Shown here in pieces: positions 1 to 8,488 of a stretch of DNA of 37,728 nucleotides. Within the stretch, counting starts at the first letter, position 1; each line of letters begins with the position of its first letter. Made by a program: the position numbers and the translations under genes. This DNA is from Bacteroidales bacterium UBA4243 (GTDB taxonomy: Bacteria > Bacteroidota > Bacteroidia > Bacteroidales > F082). Location: contig DGXB01000099.1 of NCBI GenBank assembly GCA_002396205.1, forward strand, positions 1 to 37,728, in the 5' to 3' direction. The notes beneath the pieces were generated by a model that was given only the letters and a program-made list of their open reading frames with translations, ran no database searches and was not told the origin of the DNA.

Positions 1-948
1 GGTGCCGGCATGATGGACTGCAAGAAGGCCCTCGTCGAGACCGATGGCGACATCCAGGCCGCTATCGACATCCTCCGCAAGAAGGGTATGGCCAAGGCCG
101 CCAAGCGCGCCGACCGCAACGCCAGCGAAGGCTGCGTGCTGTCGAAAGCCACTGAGGACCACAAGTATGCCGCCATCATCATGGTGAACTGCGAGACCGA
201 CTTCGTGGCCAACAACGCCGACTTCGTGAAGTTCACGAAGGACGTGCTCGACATGGCCGTCGCCAACCGCGTGAAGGACATCGAAGCCCTGAAGGCCATG
301 GAACTCAATGGCCAGACCGTCGAGGCCCTCGTCGCCAACCAGAGCGCCGTCACCGGTGAGAAGACCGAACTGGGTGCTTTCAAGGTGCTCGAAGGTGCAT
401 ACGTGGCCAACTACAACCACCCTGGCAACCGCCTCGCCACCATCGTCGAGATGAACAAGGTCTTCAACGGCGTTGAGGAAGTGAGCCACGAAGTGTGCAT
501 GCACGTCGCCGCCATGAACCCGCTGTCGGTGAGCGAAGCCTCCATCCCGCAAGAGGTGAAGGACCGTGAGTTTGCCGTTGCCGTCGACAAGACCAAGGAA
601 GAGCTCATCGGCAAGGAAGTCGAGAAAGCCCTCCGCAAGGCTGGCATCAACCCCAACCACGTCGACAGCGATGACCACATCGACTCGAACATCACCAAGG
701 GTTACATCACCGCCGAGCAAGGCGCTCAGGCCCGCGAGATCAAGGCTACCGTTCCCGGAACCGTGAACCTCAACGAAGGCATGGTCCAAAACATCGCCAA
801 AGGCCGTCTGAACAAGTTCTTCAAGGAGAGCTGCCTGCTCAACCAGGTCTCTCTCGTCGCCGACCCCAAGACCGTCGCCGAATACATCCAGGCCGCCGAC
901 AAGGAAGCCACGGTGTGCAACTTCGTTCGCATCAAGTTGGGCGAATAA
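1..948 (+). CDS. tsf: Elongation factor Ts (5' end missing)
   Basis: EF-Ts is the guanine-nucleotide exchange factor that recycles EF-Tu-GDP during translation. The reading frame is open from base 1. The first visible residues, GAGMMDCKKAL, are the end of the conserved N-terminal UBA-like helix region, so only about 17-20 residues plus the start lie outside the window. The signature NCETDFVANN follows near residue 60 of the visible part, and 315 residues remain up to the TAA stop, near the usual length for Bacteroidales EF-Ts. The gene normally follows rpsB, which would lie just upstream of the window; this is inference. A palindromic repeat and an intrinsic terminator follow it, so transcription appears to end here. 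The identification is very secure. Confidence 0.98.
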   Translation, partial: GAGMMDCKKALVETDGDIQAAIDILRKKGMAKAAKRADRNASEGCVLSKATEDHKYAAIIMVNCETDFVANNADFVKFTKDVLDMAVANRVKDIEALKAMELNGQTVEALVANQSAVTGEKTELGAFKVLEGAYVANYNHPGNRLATIVEMNKVFNGVEEVSHEVCMHVAAMNPLSVSEASIPQEVKDREFAVAVDKTKEELIGKEVEKALRKAGINPNHVDSDDHIDSNITKGYITAEQGAQAREIKATVPGTVNLNEGMVQNIAKGRLNKFFKESCLLNQVSLVADPKTVAEYIQAADKEATVCNFVRIKLGE

Positions 949-962
949 ATCAGCCATTATTT

Positions 963-990
963 GTAGAGACGTTGCGCGCAACGTCTGTAC
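963..990. repeat. Intergenic palindrome, copy 1
   Basis: This is a 28-base near-perfect palindrome (GTAGAGACGTTGCGCGCAAC followed by GTCTGTAC) lying 14 bases after the tsf stop. One arm base differs from the copy at 3249-3276. It could form a cruciform in DNA or a hairpin in the tsf transcript. It sits just before the terminator hairpin. Confidence 0.85.
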
Positions 991-1000
991 CAAACCAAAT

Positions 1001-1036
1001 AAAAACGCATTCCAAGATTTTGGAGTGCGTTTTTTT
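1001..1036 (+). terminator. Intrinsic terminator after tsf
   Basis: A 14-bp stem (AAAAACGCATTCCA with TGGAGTGCGTTTTT, one G-U pair) closes a 6-base loop and runs into a T7 tract. The A-rich left arm and T-rich right arm would allow it to work on both strands. It ends the tsf transcript. Confidence 0.88.
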
Positions 1037-1037
1037 G

Positions 1038-1446
1038 TTTTTTGGCTGTCAGACAAATTTTTATGCGTTACTATTCCGTTAATTGGCTGCAAAAATAGGA
1101 ATAATTGCACTTCCGAAATGTTCTCGCCTATGTTGGTTATAGGCACCACGTTTTTCAAAAAAGTATCAGTTCGGCATCTAAAATTGATGCGAATTCAAAA
1201 CAAATGGTCGATATGTTCAAGAAAAGCGGTATTTTTGATGCGTTTCTTGAATAAAACAATTACTGCTAAAAACATACCGCCATGATTGAACTTTCCATCA
1301 AATTTATTCAACGGCTTACGTAGCGAACAAATCCTGCATTTCGATGAATTTGTGAAAGAGAAATTGAAATAGTGTTTTTGGGAAGGCTGTAATAAATCCT
1401 TACGATGGTTGTCTAACATGATGAACGTTGCAACGGAAAACGCATT
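1038..1446. other. AT-rich gap with possible gene remnants
   Basis: This gap of about 400 bases between the tsf terminator and the sigma factor has no intact gene. Two short frames look protein-like. One ends ...KQMVDMFKKSGIFDAFLE at a TAA near 1252. The other ends ...GLRSEQILHFDEFVKEKLK at a TAG near 1371. Neither has a start codon in a sensible place, and stops separate them, so they may be fragments of one decayed gene; I cannot name a family. A TATTTTTG match to the Bacteroidota -7 box lies at 1230-1237 without a matching -33 element. No other structure is apparent. Confidence 0.35.
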
Positions 1447-1935
1447 ATGAACAACGACAAGGAACATCAGTTTGAACTCTTGGTGCGGCAGCACAAGCGG
1501 ACCATCTACACGGTGTGCTACATGTTCTCGCGCAACAAGGCCGAAATCGACGACCTGTTTCAGGAAATCCTCATCCGGCTTTGGAACGGCTTCGACAACT
1601 ACGAGGGACGAAGCACCGCGCAGACTTGGATCTATCGCGTCGCGCTCAACACGGCCATCAACCAGGACAAGAAGGAACGCCGCCGCATTGAGACCGTGCC
1701 GCTGACCGTCGACATTGACCCTTACGAGGCCGACGACCCACGGACGCAGCAAATCCGTGAACTCTACGACCGCATCTCTCGCCTCGACCTCATCGACCGA
1801 AGCCTCATCCTGCTTTGGCTCGAAGGCATCACTTACGACGAAATCGGGGCCATCATCGGCATCACGCCCAACAATGTGGGGGTGAGGTTAGCGCGCATCA
1901 AGGATAAACTGGTGAAAATGTCGAAAAACGAATGA
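1447..1935 (+). CDS. ECF-type RNA polymerase sigma factor
   Basis: This 162-residue protein has the two-domain ECF sigma layout. Region 2 (about residues 20-73) carries the DDLFQEILIRLW segment and the -10-reading helix ending TWIYRVALNTAIN. An acidic linker (DIDPYEADDP) follows. Region 4 (about 115-158) contains the helix-turn-helix YDEIGAIIGITPNNVGVRLARIKDKL. It directs RNA polymerase to a small set of promoters. The start at 1447 gives a normal-length N-terminus. The next gene begins 12 bases after its stop and encodes a membrane protein, the usual arrangement for a sigma factor and its membrane regulator. No classical FecR-type anti-sigma is adjacent, so its signal is unknown. Confidence 0.93.
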   Translation: MNNDKEHQFELLVRQHKRTIYTVCYMFSRNKAEIDDLFQEILIRLWNGFDNYEGRSTAQTWIYRVALNTAINQDKKERRRIETVPLTVDIDPYEADDPRTQQIRELYDRISRLDLIDRSLILLWLEGITYDEIGAIIGITPNNVGVRLARIKDKLVKMSKNE

Positions 1936-1947
1936 AAGGGAATCATT

Positions 1948-3252
1948 ATGGAAAACAACGAAAACAACAATCTGAACGAACTCGACCTACTGAAAGCGCA
2001 ATACGAGACGTTGAAACAGCAATTCGACCAACAGGAAATCGTCAATGACAGGCTGATGAAGTCGTCTATCAGGCATAGCATCGATTTCTACAAGAGATAC
2101 CGTTGGTTGCAAGTCATCCTTTACCCATTGGCTGCGATTTTGGGACTGCTGATTGTCAAAGAGTACCTTGGCAATAGCCTTTCAATACGAGTGTTTGTGG
2201 TGTCATTCTGTTTGACCTGTCTTTTCATAGAGTTGTGGATGACCCGAAAAATTCGATACAAAGTATTGGAAAACAATGATTTGCTCAATCTCGTGTATTA
2301 TGTCAGAAGTTTCAAGAAACTTTTCTCTGTCTTTACAATACTCAACTATTCCACGGGGCTAATCTTGACTTTTGGAATTTTTTTGGCTCTGTTGGGTAAG
2401 ACAATCTCTTTACCGAATATGACCGCATTGCCTATTGCTATAGGTTTCATAATTGTAGCGTTTGTGTCTATAGGCATCGCAGAAGTCCGTTATAAGACAA
2501 GACCTTGCAACGAAATCATACGACAAATTGAGGCATCTGATGAAACGCCGGACAAGAAATCGGACTTCGACAAGAAGCAAAAGTGGTTCTACATTGCCAT
2601 GATTGTCGTGTTCATCGGGTTCGACATTTGGGCCTACACAATTGTCGGTACATATTTGAAACTGCCGCCGATGTGGCGCACCGTGGAATATGTACGGGCT
2701 GCAGATGACCATTTGACGGAAGGGAAACTGGCCATCTGGGAAGTCTTTGCCGATACGGTCGTCCCCGAAAAGGATGTCCCAGAATTGCGGCAAATCTTAA
2801 ATAATGATTCATATATTCTGATGGAAGGGCGGCAGGAGGTAAAAATGGAAATTGGCGATGAGGCGATGCATAGCTGGAGACAAGACGAAAACAATCCTAA
2901 GGGAGTGCAACTATATTTGCTGAAAAAGAACTCCCAGGAAGGTCCGGCGATCAGTTCGATAGCTATGGAAGGCAAGCCGATGGTGCAAGGGGTGGTTGTA
3001 ACCAAACCTCCCAAATACCCAAGCAACGGCTCCGTTCCGATGATCGTGTGGCTGACTCCCGAAGCAGGCCAACTATTGCGTGAATTTGCCAAGCATCTCA
3101 CTGGCAAAAGAGGTGCCGTTTCCATCGATGGCGTGGTAGTTCAGGAATGGAAAATCATGAGCAACCTTGAGAATGGCTGTTTCTTCATCATGCGGGAATG
3201 GTCGTCAAAGGAGGAATTGGAGGCGTTTTGTGAACAATTGATTCGTCAGTAG
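1948..3252 (+). CDS. Five-helix membrane protein with SecD-head-like C-terminus
   Basis: This 434-residue protein opens with a predicted coiled coil (about 10-38, LKAQYETLKQQFDQQE). Five hydrophobic helices follow at about 54-71, 79-97, 126-149, 157-178 and 212-234. A soluble tail of about 200 residues comes next. With a cytoplasmic N-terminus, five helices place the tail in the periplasm. The last 85 residues (MIVWLTPEAGQLLREFAK, then an ISIDG-like strand and a final helix) resemble the P1 head subdomain of SecD/SecF; this is a motif-level similarity only. It lies 12 bases behind the sigma factor and is probably co-transcribed. A role as membrane regulator of the sigma factor is inference. 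Its TAG stop lies inside an intergenic palindrome. Confidence 0.7.
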   Translation: MENNENNNLNELDLLKAQYETLKQQFDQQEIVNDRLMKSSIRHSIDFYKRYRWLQVILYPLAAILGLLIVKEYLGNSLSIRVFVVSFCLTCLFIELWMTRKIRYKVLENNDLLNLVYYVRSFKKLFSVFTILNYSTGLILTFGIFLALLGKTISLPNMTALPIAIGFIIVAFVSIGIAEVRYKTRPCNEIIRQIEASDETPDKKSDFDKKQKWFYIAMIVVFIGFDIWAYTIVGTYLKLPPMWRTVEYVRAADDHLTEGKLAIWEVFADTVVPEKDVPELRQILNNDSYILMEGRQEVKMEIGDEAMHSWRQDENNPKGVQLYLLKKNSQEGPAISSIAMEGKPMVQGVVVTKPPKYPSNGSVPMIVWLTPEAGQLLREFAKHLTGKRGAVSIDGVVVQEWKIMSNLENGCFFIMREWSSKEELEAFCEQLIRQ

Positions 3253-3276
3253 AGACGTTGCGCGCAACGTCTCTAC
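3249..3276. repeat. Intergenic palindrome, copy 2 (overlaps stop codon)
   Basis: This is a perfect 28-base palindrome (arm GTAGAGACGTTGCG, then its complement), nearly identical to the copy at 963-990. The TAG stop of the preceding membrane-protein gene is bases 2-4 of the repeat, so the repeat supplies the translation stop. Confidence 0.9.
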
Positions 3277-3306
3277 AAACGGTCAAGAAAAAAATCAATT
3301 ATGTTC

Positions 3307-3336
3307 TTGACCAAATCAAAAAAATCCGTACTTTTG
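3307..3336 (+). promoter_or_regulatory. Bacteroidota promoter for the TonB-dependent receptor
   Basis: A -33 TTG (3307-3309) is separated by 19 bases from TACTTTTG (3329-3336), matching the Bacteroidota housekeeping consensus TTTG-N19-TAnnTTTG. Transcription would start near 3343, giving a leader of about 140 bases before the chosen start at 3486. Confidence 0.85.
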
Positions 3337-3485
3337 CAGTGTCTTAATAAACTAATGCAGTAAAACAAATTAAAATTCAAATGAATAAGGTCGATAAAAA
3401 TCTTTCAAACGGCAATATATATAAGGTGTCGCCGTTATCAAGGAAACTAACTCAAAACAATTCATTCATCGCAAAATCTACGATC

Positions 3486-5948
3486 ATGAACAAACGCATT
3501 TTCATGCTTCTGGCACTTGTCGGGTGCTTTATTATGCCAGCCTTGGCGCAAAACAAAATCACGGGAACCATCGTTGAGGAGGCCAACGGCAAGGGCATTC
3601 CCTTCGTCAATGTGGGACTGTTCAGGCAGGCCGACAGCGTCTTCGTGAGCGGCGCATCTGCCGACGACAAAGGCCGTTTCGAACTCATAGCGCCCAACGG
3701 CGACTACCGCCTGTCGGTCTCAGCCATTGGTTTCCAGACCTTTGAGCAGCTGCTGACCGTGAAAGGCAACCAAGACCTTGGCAAGTTGAAACTCTCTGAA
3801 GGTGCCACCAAACTCGATGAGGTGGTCGTCACCGAAAAACGTCCGCTCTTTGCCGTGGAAGGGGAAAAGACCATGTACAACGTCGCTGAAGACCCGAGCA
3901 TCCAGACGGGAACGGCTTCCGATGCCTTGCAGAACGCGCCGGGCGTGGAGGTCGACGTGGAGGGCAACATCACCCTGCGCGGCACGTCGAGCGTGGAGGT
4001 GTGGATCAACGACAAACCTTCGCACATGACCGCCGAAAACCTCAAGACCTACATCCAGACCATGCCCGCCAACAGCATCGATAGGGTAGAAGTCATCACG
4101 AACCCCTCGGCGCGCTACGGCTCCAACGCCGACGGCATCATCAACATCGTGACCAACGCCAAAATCCAGAAGAACGAGTTCTTCAGTTTCGGCGTGAATG
4201 GCTCCACAAGGCCGTCGGTAACGCCTTGGATGTCATACGTTTGGTCGAATGACAAGCTGACGTTCAACGCCTATATCAACGGCGGCTATTCCATTTGGAA
4301 AGGCAACAGCTATAGTGACCAATCGTTGTTTACGCAGGAACATCTTTTGGCCAGCCACGAAATCGACACTTCGACTTACAACAACAAAGGTTTCAATACG
4401 GGTGGCTATTTTAGCCTTGATTATGAGATAGATACAGCCAACAGCATCAATATTTGGCTCAGCGGTTGGCCCAATTGGGGCAAAAACACCAACAGTATGT
4501 CGGTGTTCCGCGAAGAATTTATCCCCGACACATTAACCACAGCTTTCGCTGAAAGTAGCAATGCTTGGAACCGCAACTATTTCGCCAATGGAGGCGTGTA
4601 TTACCAGCACAAGTTCGACGACAACGGCCACAACCTATCGGTTAGCGTCAATGCCATGGGCTGGGGTGGCGGCAACGGCGGCACGATTACGAGGACGTTT
4701 ACCCAGCCATACGAATATAAGAAGGTGATGCAACAAGAGAGCAACTATAGCTCGTTTGGTGCGGAAGGCGAAATCATCTACAACCGCCCCTATTCCGAAA
4801 ACGGCGAGATTTCAGTGGGTTACACGGTTGGCATCGATCCTGAAAAGCAGTATCTCATCACCGACACTGTGGCAAACCCATACAGCGACGAAGACGCTTG
4901 GAATTGGGACAACGACGTCTATCGTTCCTACAAAGCCAATTTCAGCACACTAAACAACGAGGCTTTCATCACCTTGCAGCACAAGTTTGGCGGTTTCACG
5001 GTCAAGCCGGGCATCCGCTTCGTCAGCGAATTGGTCAGCGGCCAGTATCCCGACTCGACGCAATACAACTTCTCGAAGCATTTTTTCAGCGTCCGTCCGT
5101 CGATTCACTTGTCGTATCGCACCAAGTCGATGCACAACTTCAAGCTGAGCTACACGCGGCGCATTTCGGCACCCGATGCGGAAGAGTTGAGCGCCTTCCC
5201 GATGTATCACGAGGACAACTACAGTAGCGGCAATCCCGACTTGGAGCGCGTCTTCACCAACGCCATCGAGGCGGGCTGGACGAAATACTGGGACAAGTTC
5301 GGCTCGGTGGGCTTGTCGGCCTATTATCGCGGCAAGTCAAACGAAGTCAACACGATAGAGATTTCGTCCGACAGCACTATGTATTGGCTTTACGGTCGTC
5401 CAGTGTCATTCGCTTATCCCGTCAACGTGGGCAAGAGCCACAGTACGGGCTTGGAAGCCAACGTGATGTATCGCCCAAGCGGTTTCTTCAACATGCGCTT
5501 TTACGCTAACCTGTACAATTCCTATATTTATACGGAATACAACGGCCAGCCCTATGAATCCGACATGTGGTCCTACAGCTTCCGCTTGAACTTGTGGGCC
5601 AAACTGTGGAACAAACTTGAGGTGACGGCTTCGGGCTACTATAGTTCGCCCACGCAGTCGCTCTTCATGGAGCGTCATGCCCGCTATGGCATCAACGCCG
5701 GCCTTCGCGCCGACTTCTTCGACCGAAAGCTGTCGGTTTTCGTCAATGCCAACGATATTTTCAACTGGAACAGTTGGGGCAATACGAGTAGCAGCCCGTA
5801 TGTGGTTTCCACCTCCAATTCGAAGTACAATAGCCGCAGCGTCTCGGTCGGCGTGACCTTCCGTTTCGGCAAGATGGAGCTTGAACAACGTGCCCGCCAA
5901 GGTGCCGACGACTCGGGCAGCGCACCACAAGGCATGGGTGGGATGTAG
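3486..5948 (+). CDS. TonB-dependent outer membrane receptor
   Basis: This is an 820-residue outer membrane protein. The ATG at 3486 is chosen because it opens a clean signal peptide (MNKRIFMLLALVGCFIMPALAQ); the in-frame upstream ATG at 3381 would bury that signal behind 35 polar residues. A carboxypeptidase-regulatory-like domain (about 22-105, ITGTIVEEANGKGIPFVNV) follows. Next come a TonB box/plug segment (LDEVVVTEKRPLF, then ALQNAPGVEV, RYGSNADGIINIVT) and a long beta-barrel rich in aromatic residues. It resembles the outer-membrane beta-barrel branch of TonB-dependent receptors lacking a SusD partner. The C-terminus ends in a Gly/Met-rich tail after the last strand (VGVTFRFGKM). It has its own promoter and terminator, so it is a single-gene unit. 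The substrate cannot be told. Confidence 0.9.
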   Translation: MNKRIFMLLALVGCFIMPALAQNKITGTIVEEANGKGIPFVNVGLFRQADSVFVSGASADDKGRFELIAPNGDYRLSVSAIGFQTFEQLLTVKGNQDLGKLKLSEGATKLDEVVVTEKRPLFAVEGEKTMYNVAEDPSIQTGTASDALQNAPGVEVDVEGNITLRGTSSVEVWINDKPSHMTAENLKTYIQTMPANSIDRVEVITNPSARYGSNADGIINIVTNAKIQKNEFFSFGVNGSTRPSVTPWMSYVWSNDKLTFNAYINGGYSIWKGNSYSDQSLFTQEHLLASHEIDTSTYNNKGFNTGGYFSLDYEIDTANSINIWLSGWPNWGKNTNSMSVFREEFIPDTLTTAFAESSNAWNRNYFANGGVYYQHKFDDNGHNLSVSVNAMGWGGGNGGTITRTFTQPYEYKKVMQQESNYSSFGAEGEIIYNRPYSENGEISVGYTVGIDPEKQYLITDTVANPYSDEDAWNWDNDVYRSYKANFSTLNNEAFITLQHKFGGFTVKPGIRFVSELVSGQYPDSTQYNFSKHFFSVRPSIHLSYRTKSMHNFKLSYTRRISAPDAEELSAFPMYHEDNYSSGNPDLERVFTNAIEAGWTKYWDKFGSVGLSAYYRGKSNEVNTIEISSDSTMYWLYGRPVSFAYPVNVGKSHSTGLEANVMYRPSGFFNMRFYANLYNSYIYTEYNGQPYESDMWSYSFRLNLWAKLWNKLEVTASGYYSSPTQSLFMERHARYGINAGLRADFFDRKLSVFVNANDIFNWNSWGNTSSSPYVVSTSNSKYNSRSVSVGVTFRFGKMELEQRARQGADDSGSAPQGMGGM

Positions 5949-5986
5949 TTTTTCGCCACAAAATTTGCCGAATTTCACCCCAAATT

Positions 5987-6027
5987 GCCGAATTTCGCCA
6001 CATTTTGGCGGGATTCGGCACTTTTTT
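5987..6027 (+). terminator. Intrinsic terminator after the receptor gene
   Basis: A 14-bp stem (GCCGAATTTCGCCA with TGGCGGGATTCGGC, two G-U pairs) with a five-base loop is followed within two bases by six T residues. A partial direct repeat of the left arm (TTGCCGAATTTC) lies just upstream. Because the stem lies in the 5' part of the longest fabH frame, it argues against that longer start. Confidence 0.85.
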
Positions 6028-6049
6028 CACCTGCTATTGTGCGATATGG

Positions 6050-6057
6050 TACTTTTG
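6050..6057 (+). promoter_or_regulatory. -7 box of the fatty-acid cluster
   Basis: TACTTTTG followed by C matches the Bacteroidota -7 element. No clear TTTG lies 19 bases upstream; the equivalent position is in the T-run of the terminator. It would give a leader of about 45 bases before the fabH ATG at 6108. Confidence 0.7.
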
Positions 6058-6107
6058 CATCGTTTTTAATCGACAGAAAACGAGTTTTTAATTTTAACCG
6101 AATCGAA

Positions 6108-7061
6108 ATGAAAGTTATCGGAACTGGAAGCGCACTGCCCGCCCTCAGAGTGACCAACGACGACTTGGCCAAGTTTTTGGACACAAGCGACGAATGGATC
6201 ACCACGCGCACAGGCATACAAGCGCGTCACTTATTATCTACTGAAGATTTATACGACATTGCCGTTGATGCCGCCGTCAAGGCCATCAAGGCTTCGGGCT
6301 TGCGTCCCGACCAAATCGATTTCCTCTTGGTCTCGAATGTGGCCAACCGCCATGTCACTCCTGGATTGAGTTGCATTGTGCAGAAGCGCATTGGACTCAC
6401 TTGCGCCGGCCTCGACATCAACGTGGCTTGTGCGGGTTTCGTCAACGCGCTGATGCTCGCCGATGGCATGATGAAGGCGGGTCACGCCAAGAACATCCTC
6501 ATCCTTTGCGCCGAGGAACCCACCAAATACTGCGATTGGAAGGAACGCGACTGCAGCGTCCTCTTCGGCGACGGCGCCGGTGCGGTGGTCGTCACCGAAG
6601 GCAGTGCCTTCAAGGACGTGAAGCTCACGATGATCAGCGACCGCGATGTGTTGTATTATGAAAGAGGTATGGAGACCACGCCTTTTGAGAAGGAATACAT
6701 CAAGGGTCAGCCGCTCGTGATGAAAGGCAAGGAATTGTTCCGCACCGCTGTCTCCGAGTCGGCGAAGGACATCAATGCTTTGCTGAAACGCAACGGGTTG
6801 CAGCACGAGGACATCGACTGGTTCATGTTGCACCAGGCCAACAAGCGTATCATTGAAGGCATCCGTCACATTGTGGGCGGTCCTGAAGAGAAGTATCCCA
6901 CCGTCATCCAGAAATACGGCAACACCTCGTCGGCCAGCATCCCGATCATGCTCGATGAAATGATTGCCGATGGCAAAGTCAAGGCTGGACAGAAGATCGT
7001 TATGAGTGCCTTTGGCGCTGGTTTCGTCTCCGCCGCCTGCCTTTGGGAATGGGAGTTTTAG
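6108..7061 (+). CDS. fabH: 3-oxoacyl-ACP synthase III (KAS III)
   Basis: KAS III condenses an acyl-CoA primer with malonyl-ACP to begin fatty acid chains. The 317-residue protein has the full catalytic triad: Cys108 in DINVACAGF, His242 in HQANKRII and Asn272 in NTSSAS. The C-terminal glycine-rich loop AFGAGFVSA is also present. The start at 6108 is favoured because the frame upstream crosses the previous terminator and the -7 box at 6050. It heads a five-gene cluster with KAS II, dehydratase, ACP and ketoreductase, so its product is probably handed to the ACP encoded here. Starter specificity, for instance branched versus acetyl primer, cannot be read from the sequence. Confidence 0.93.
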   Translation: MKVIGTGSALPALRVTNDDLAKFLDTSDEWITTRTGIQARHLLSTEDLYDIAVDAAVKAIKASGLRPDQIDFLLVSNVANRHVTPGLSCIVQKRIGLTCAGLDINVACAGFVNALMLADGMMKAGHAKNILILCAEEPTKYCDWKERDCSVLFGDGAGAVVVTEGSAFKDVKLTMISDRDVLYYERGMETTPFEKEYIKGQPLVMKGKELFRTAVSESAKDINALLKRNGLQHEDIDWFMLHQANKRIIEGIRHIVGGPEEKYPTVIQKYGNTSSASIPIMLDEMIADGKVKAGQKIVMSAFGAGFVSAACLWEWEF

Positions 7062-7078
7062 TCAGTTGACAGTTGTAG

Positions 7079-7099
7079 GGCTGTCACATTGTGGCAGCC
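7079..7099. repeat. Short palindrome in the fabH-fabF gap
   Basis: GGCTGTCACATTGTGGCAGCC is a near-perfect inverted repeat in the 76-base gap between KAS III and KAS II. A related motif, GCAGCC...GGCTGC, occurs near 13907-13920. It could fold in the transcript; no T tract follows, so it is probably not a terminator. Confidence 0.6.
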
Positions 7100-7137
7100 G
7101 AATGTTATTGATTGAAGGAATATAAAAACAACAAAAT

Positions 7138-8373
7138 ATGCAAACAAGAAGAGTAGTAATCACTGGCATGGGCGCTGTTTCGCCGATTGGCAACGACCTG
7201 CCCACGATATGGAAAAACCTGATGGACGGCTATTGCGGCATTGCGCCCATCACATCTTTTGACACCACGGACCTTCCCGTGAAGATTGCCGCCGAACTGA
7301 AAGACTTCGATGCCGAGGCATCGGGCGTCGACAAGGGCTTTGTCAAGCGCAACGACCGTTTCGCCATCTACGCCATGTCCGCGGCCTACCAAGCCATGAA
7401 GGACAACGAAGACCTGCAAATGGATCCCAGTCGCTTGGGCGTTTATGTCGGCTCAGGCATTGGCGGTTTCGACACCATCTTGCGCGAGGTCAAGAAGTTC
7501 TACGACGAAGGCCCGCGTTGGATCTCGCCTTTGATGATTCCCACCATGATTGGCAATATGGCTTCGGGCAGCGTCGCCATCAAATATAACGCACAGGGTC
7601 CGTGCGTGCCCATCGTGACGGCTTGTGCCACGGGTACCCACTCGATTGGCGAGGCCTATCGCGCCATCAAGCACGGCTATGCTGACGCCATCATCGCGGG
7701 TGGTACAGAGGCTGGCATCAATCCTGTTGCCATCGCCGGTTTCGCCAACTGCAAGGCCTTGACCAAGTCGGAAGACCCGCTGAGAGCATCGTTGCCGTTC
7801 AATAAGAATCGTGCTGGTTTCGTCATCGCCGAAGGCTCGGGCATCGTCCTCCTTGAAGAATATGAACACGCAAAAGCACGTGGCGCGAAAATCTATGCTG
7901 AAATTTGTGGCTATGGCAATTCGTGCGACGCCTACCACAACACCGCTCCGCGTCCCGATGGAACAACGCAGAGCTTGGCCATCAAACAGGCTCTGGACGA
8001 AGCCGGCTATAAGGCTGGTGAGTCCTTGTATATCAATGCCCACGGCACAGGTACGCCAATGAACGACAGTGGCGAGACCAAGGCCATCAAGATTGCGATG
8101 GGCGAAGAAGAAGCTCGCCGTGCACACATCAGCTCCACGAAGTCAGAGATGGGCCACGCCCTCGGTGCCGCTGGTGCCATCGAGCTCATCATCAGCGTGA
8201 TGACCTTGAACAACGGCATCATCCCGCCCACCATCGGCTTGGATGAACCCGACCCCGAGTGCGACCTGAACTATACGCCTAACACGCCCGTCAAGACCAA
8301 TGTCGACATCGCCATTTCCAATTCCTTGGGTTTCGGCGGACATAACGCTTGCTTGGCAATCAGAAAAATATAA
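7138..8373 (+). CDS. fabF: 3-oxoacyl-ACP synthase II (KAS II)
   Basis: KAS II elongates acyl-ACP chains by decarboxylative condensation with malonyl-ACP. The 411-residue protein has the standard triad: Cys163 in VTACATGTHSIG, His302 in NAHGTGTPMND and His340 in STKSEMGHALGAAG. The GFGGHNA loop near the C-terminus completes the thiolase-fold signature. Length is normal for FabF. The start is set by MQTRRVVITGMGAVSPIG, the family's usual opening. It is the second gene of the cluster, 76 bases after fabH. Both catalytic histidines are present, so it is an active condensing enzyme rather than a chain-length factor, which lacks the cysteine. Confidence 0.95.
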   Translation: MQTRRVVITGMGAVSPIGNDLPTIWKNLMDGYCGIAPITSFDTTDLPVKIAAELKDFDAEASGVDKGFVKRNDRFAIYAMSAAYQAMKDNEDLQMDPSRLGVYVGSGIGGFDTILREVKKFYDEGPRWISPLMIPTMIGNMASGSVAIKYNAQGPCVPIVTACATGTHSIGEAYRAIKHGYADAIIAGGTEAGINPVAIAGFANCKALTKSEDPLRASLPFNKNRAGFVIAEGSGIVLLEEYEHAKARGAKIYAEICGYGNSCDAYHNTAPRPDGTTQSLAIKQALDEAGYKAGESLYINAHGTGTPMNDSGETKAIKIAMGEEEARRAHISSTKSEMGHALGAAGAIELIISVMTLNNGIIPPTIGLDEPDPECDLNYTPNTPVKTNVDIAISNSLGFGGHNACLAIRKI

Positions 8374-8376
8374 TAG

Positions 8377-8452
8377 ACACGAGACTGCGAGACGCGAGAC
8401 ACGGGACGAACCAAGTCTCGTGTCCCGTGTCCCGAAGTCCCGCGTCCAATAA
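8377..8452. repeat. Degenerate GAGAC/GGGAC repeat block
   Basis: The gap after fabF holds reiterated GAGACACGGGAC-like words. They then occur in inverse orientation (GTCTCGTGTCCCGTGTCCCG), so the block can fold into an imperfect hairpin. Similar words recur after fabG (about 10161-10192) and just before the kinase gene (about 23345-23360). Confidence 0.65.
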
Positions 8453-8488
8453 ACAACAATTCAACAATCAACAATTCAACAACATACA

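Noticed and set aside
3381..3485. Longer TonB-dependent receptor from ATG 3381
   Set aside because: It would place 35 polar residues before a clean signal peptide that begins at 3486.
5985..6107. Longer FabH from 5985
   Set aside because: The extension reads through the receptor gene's terminator and the -7 box at 6050, and has no FabH similarity.
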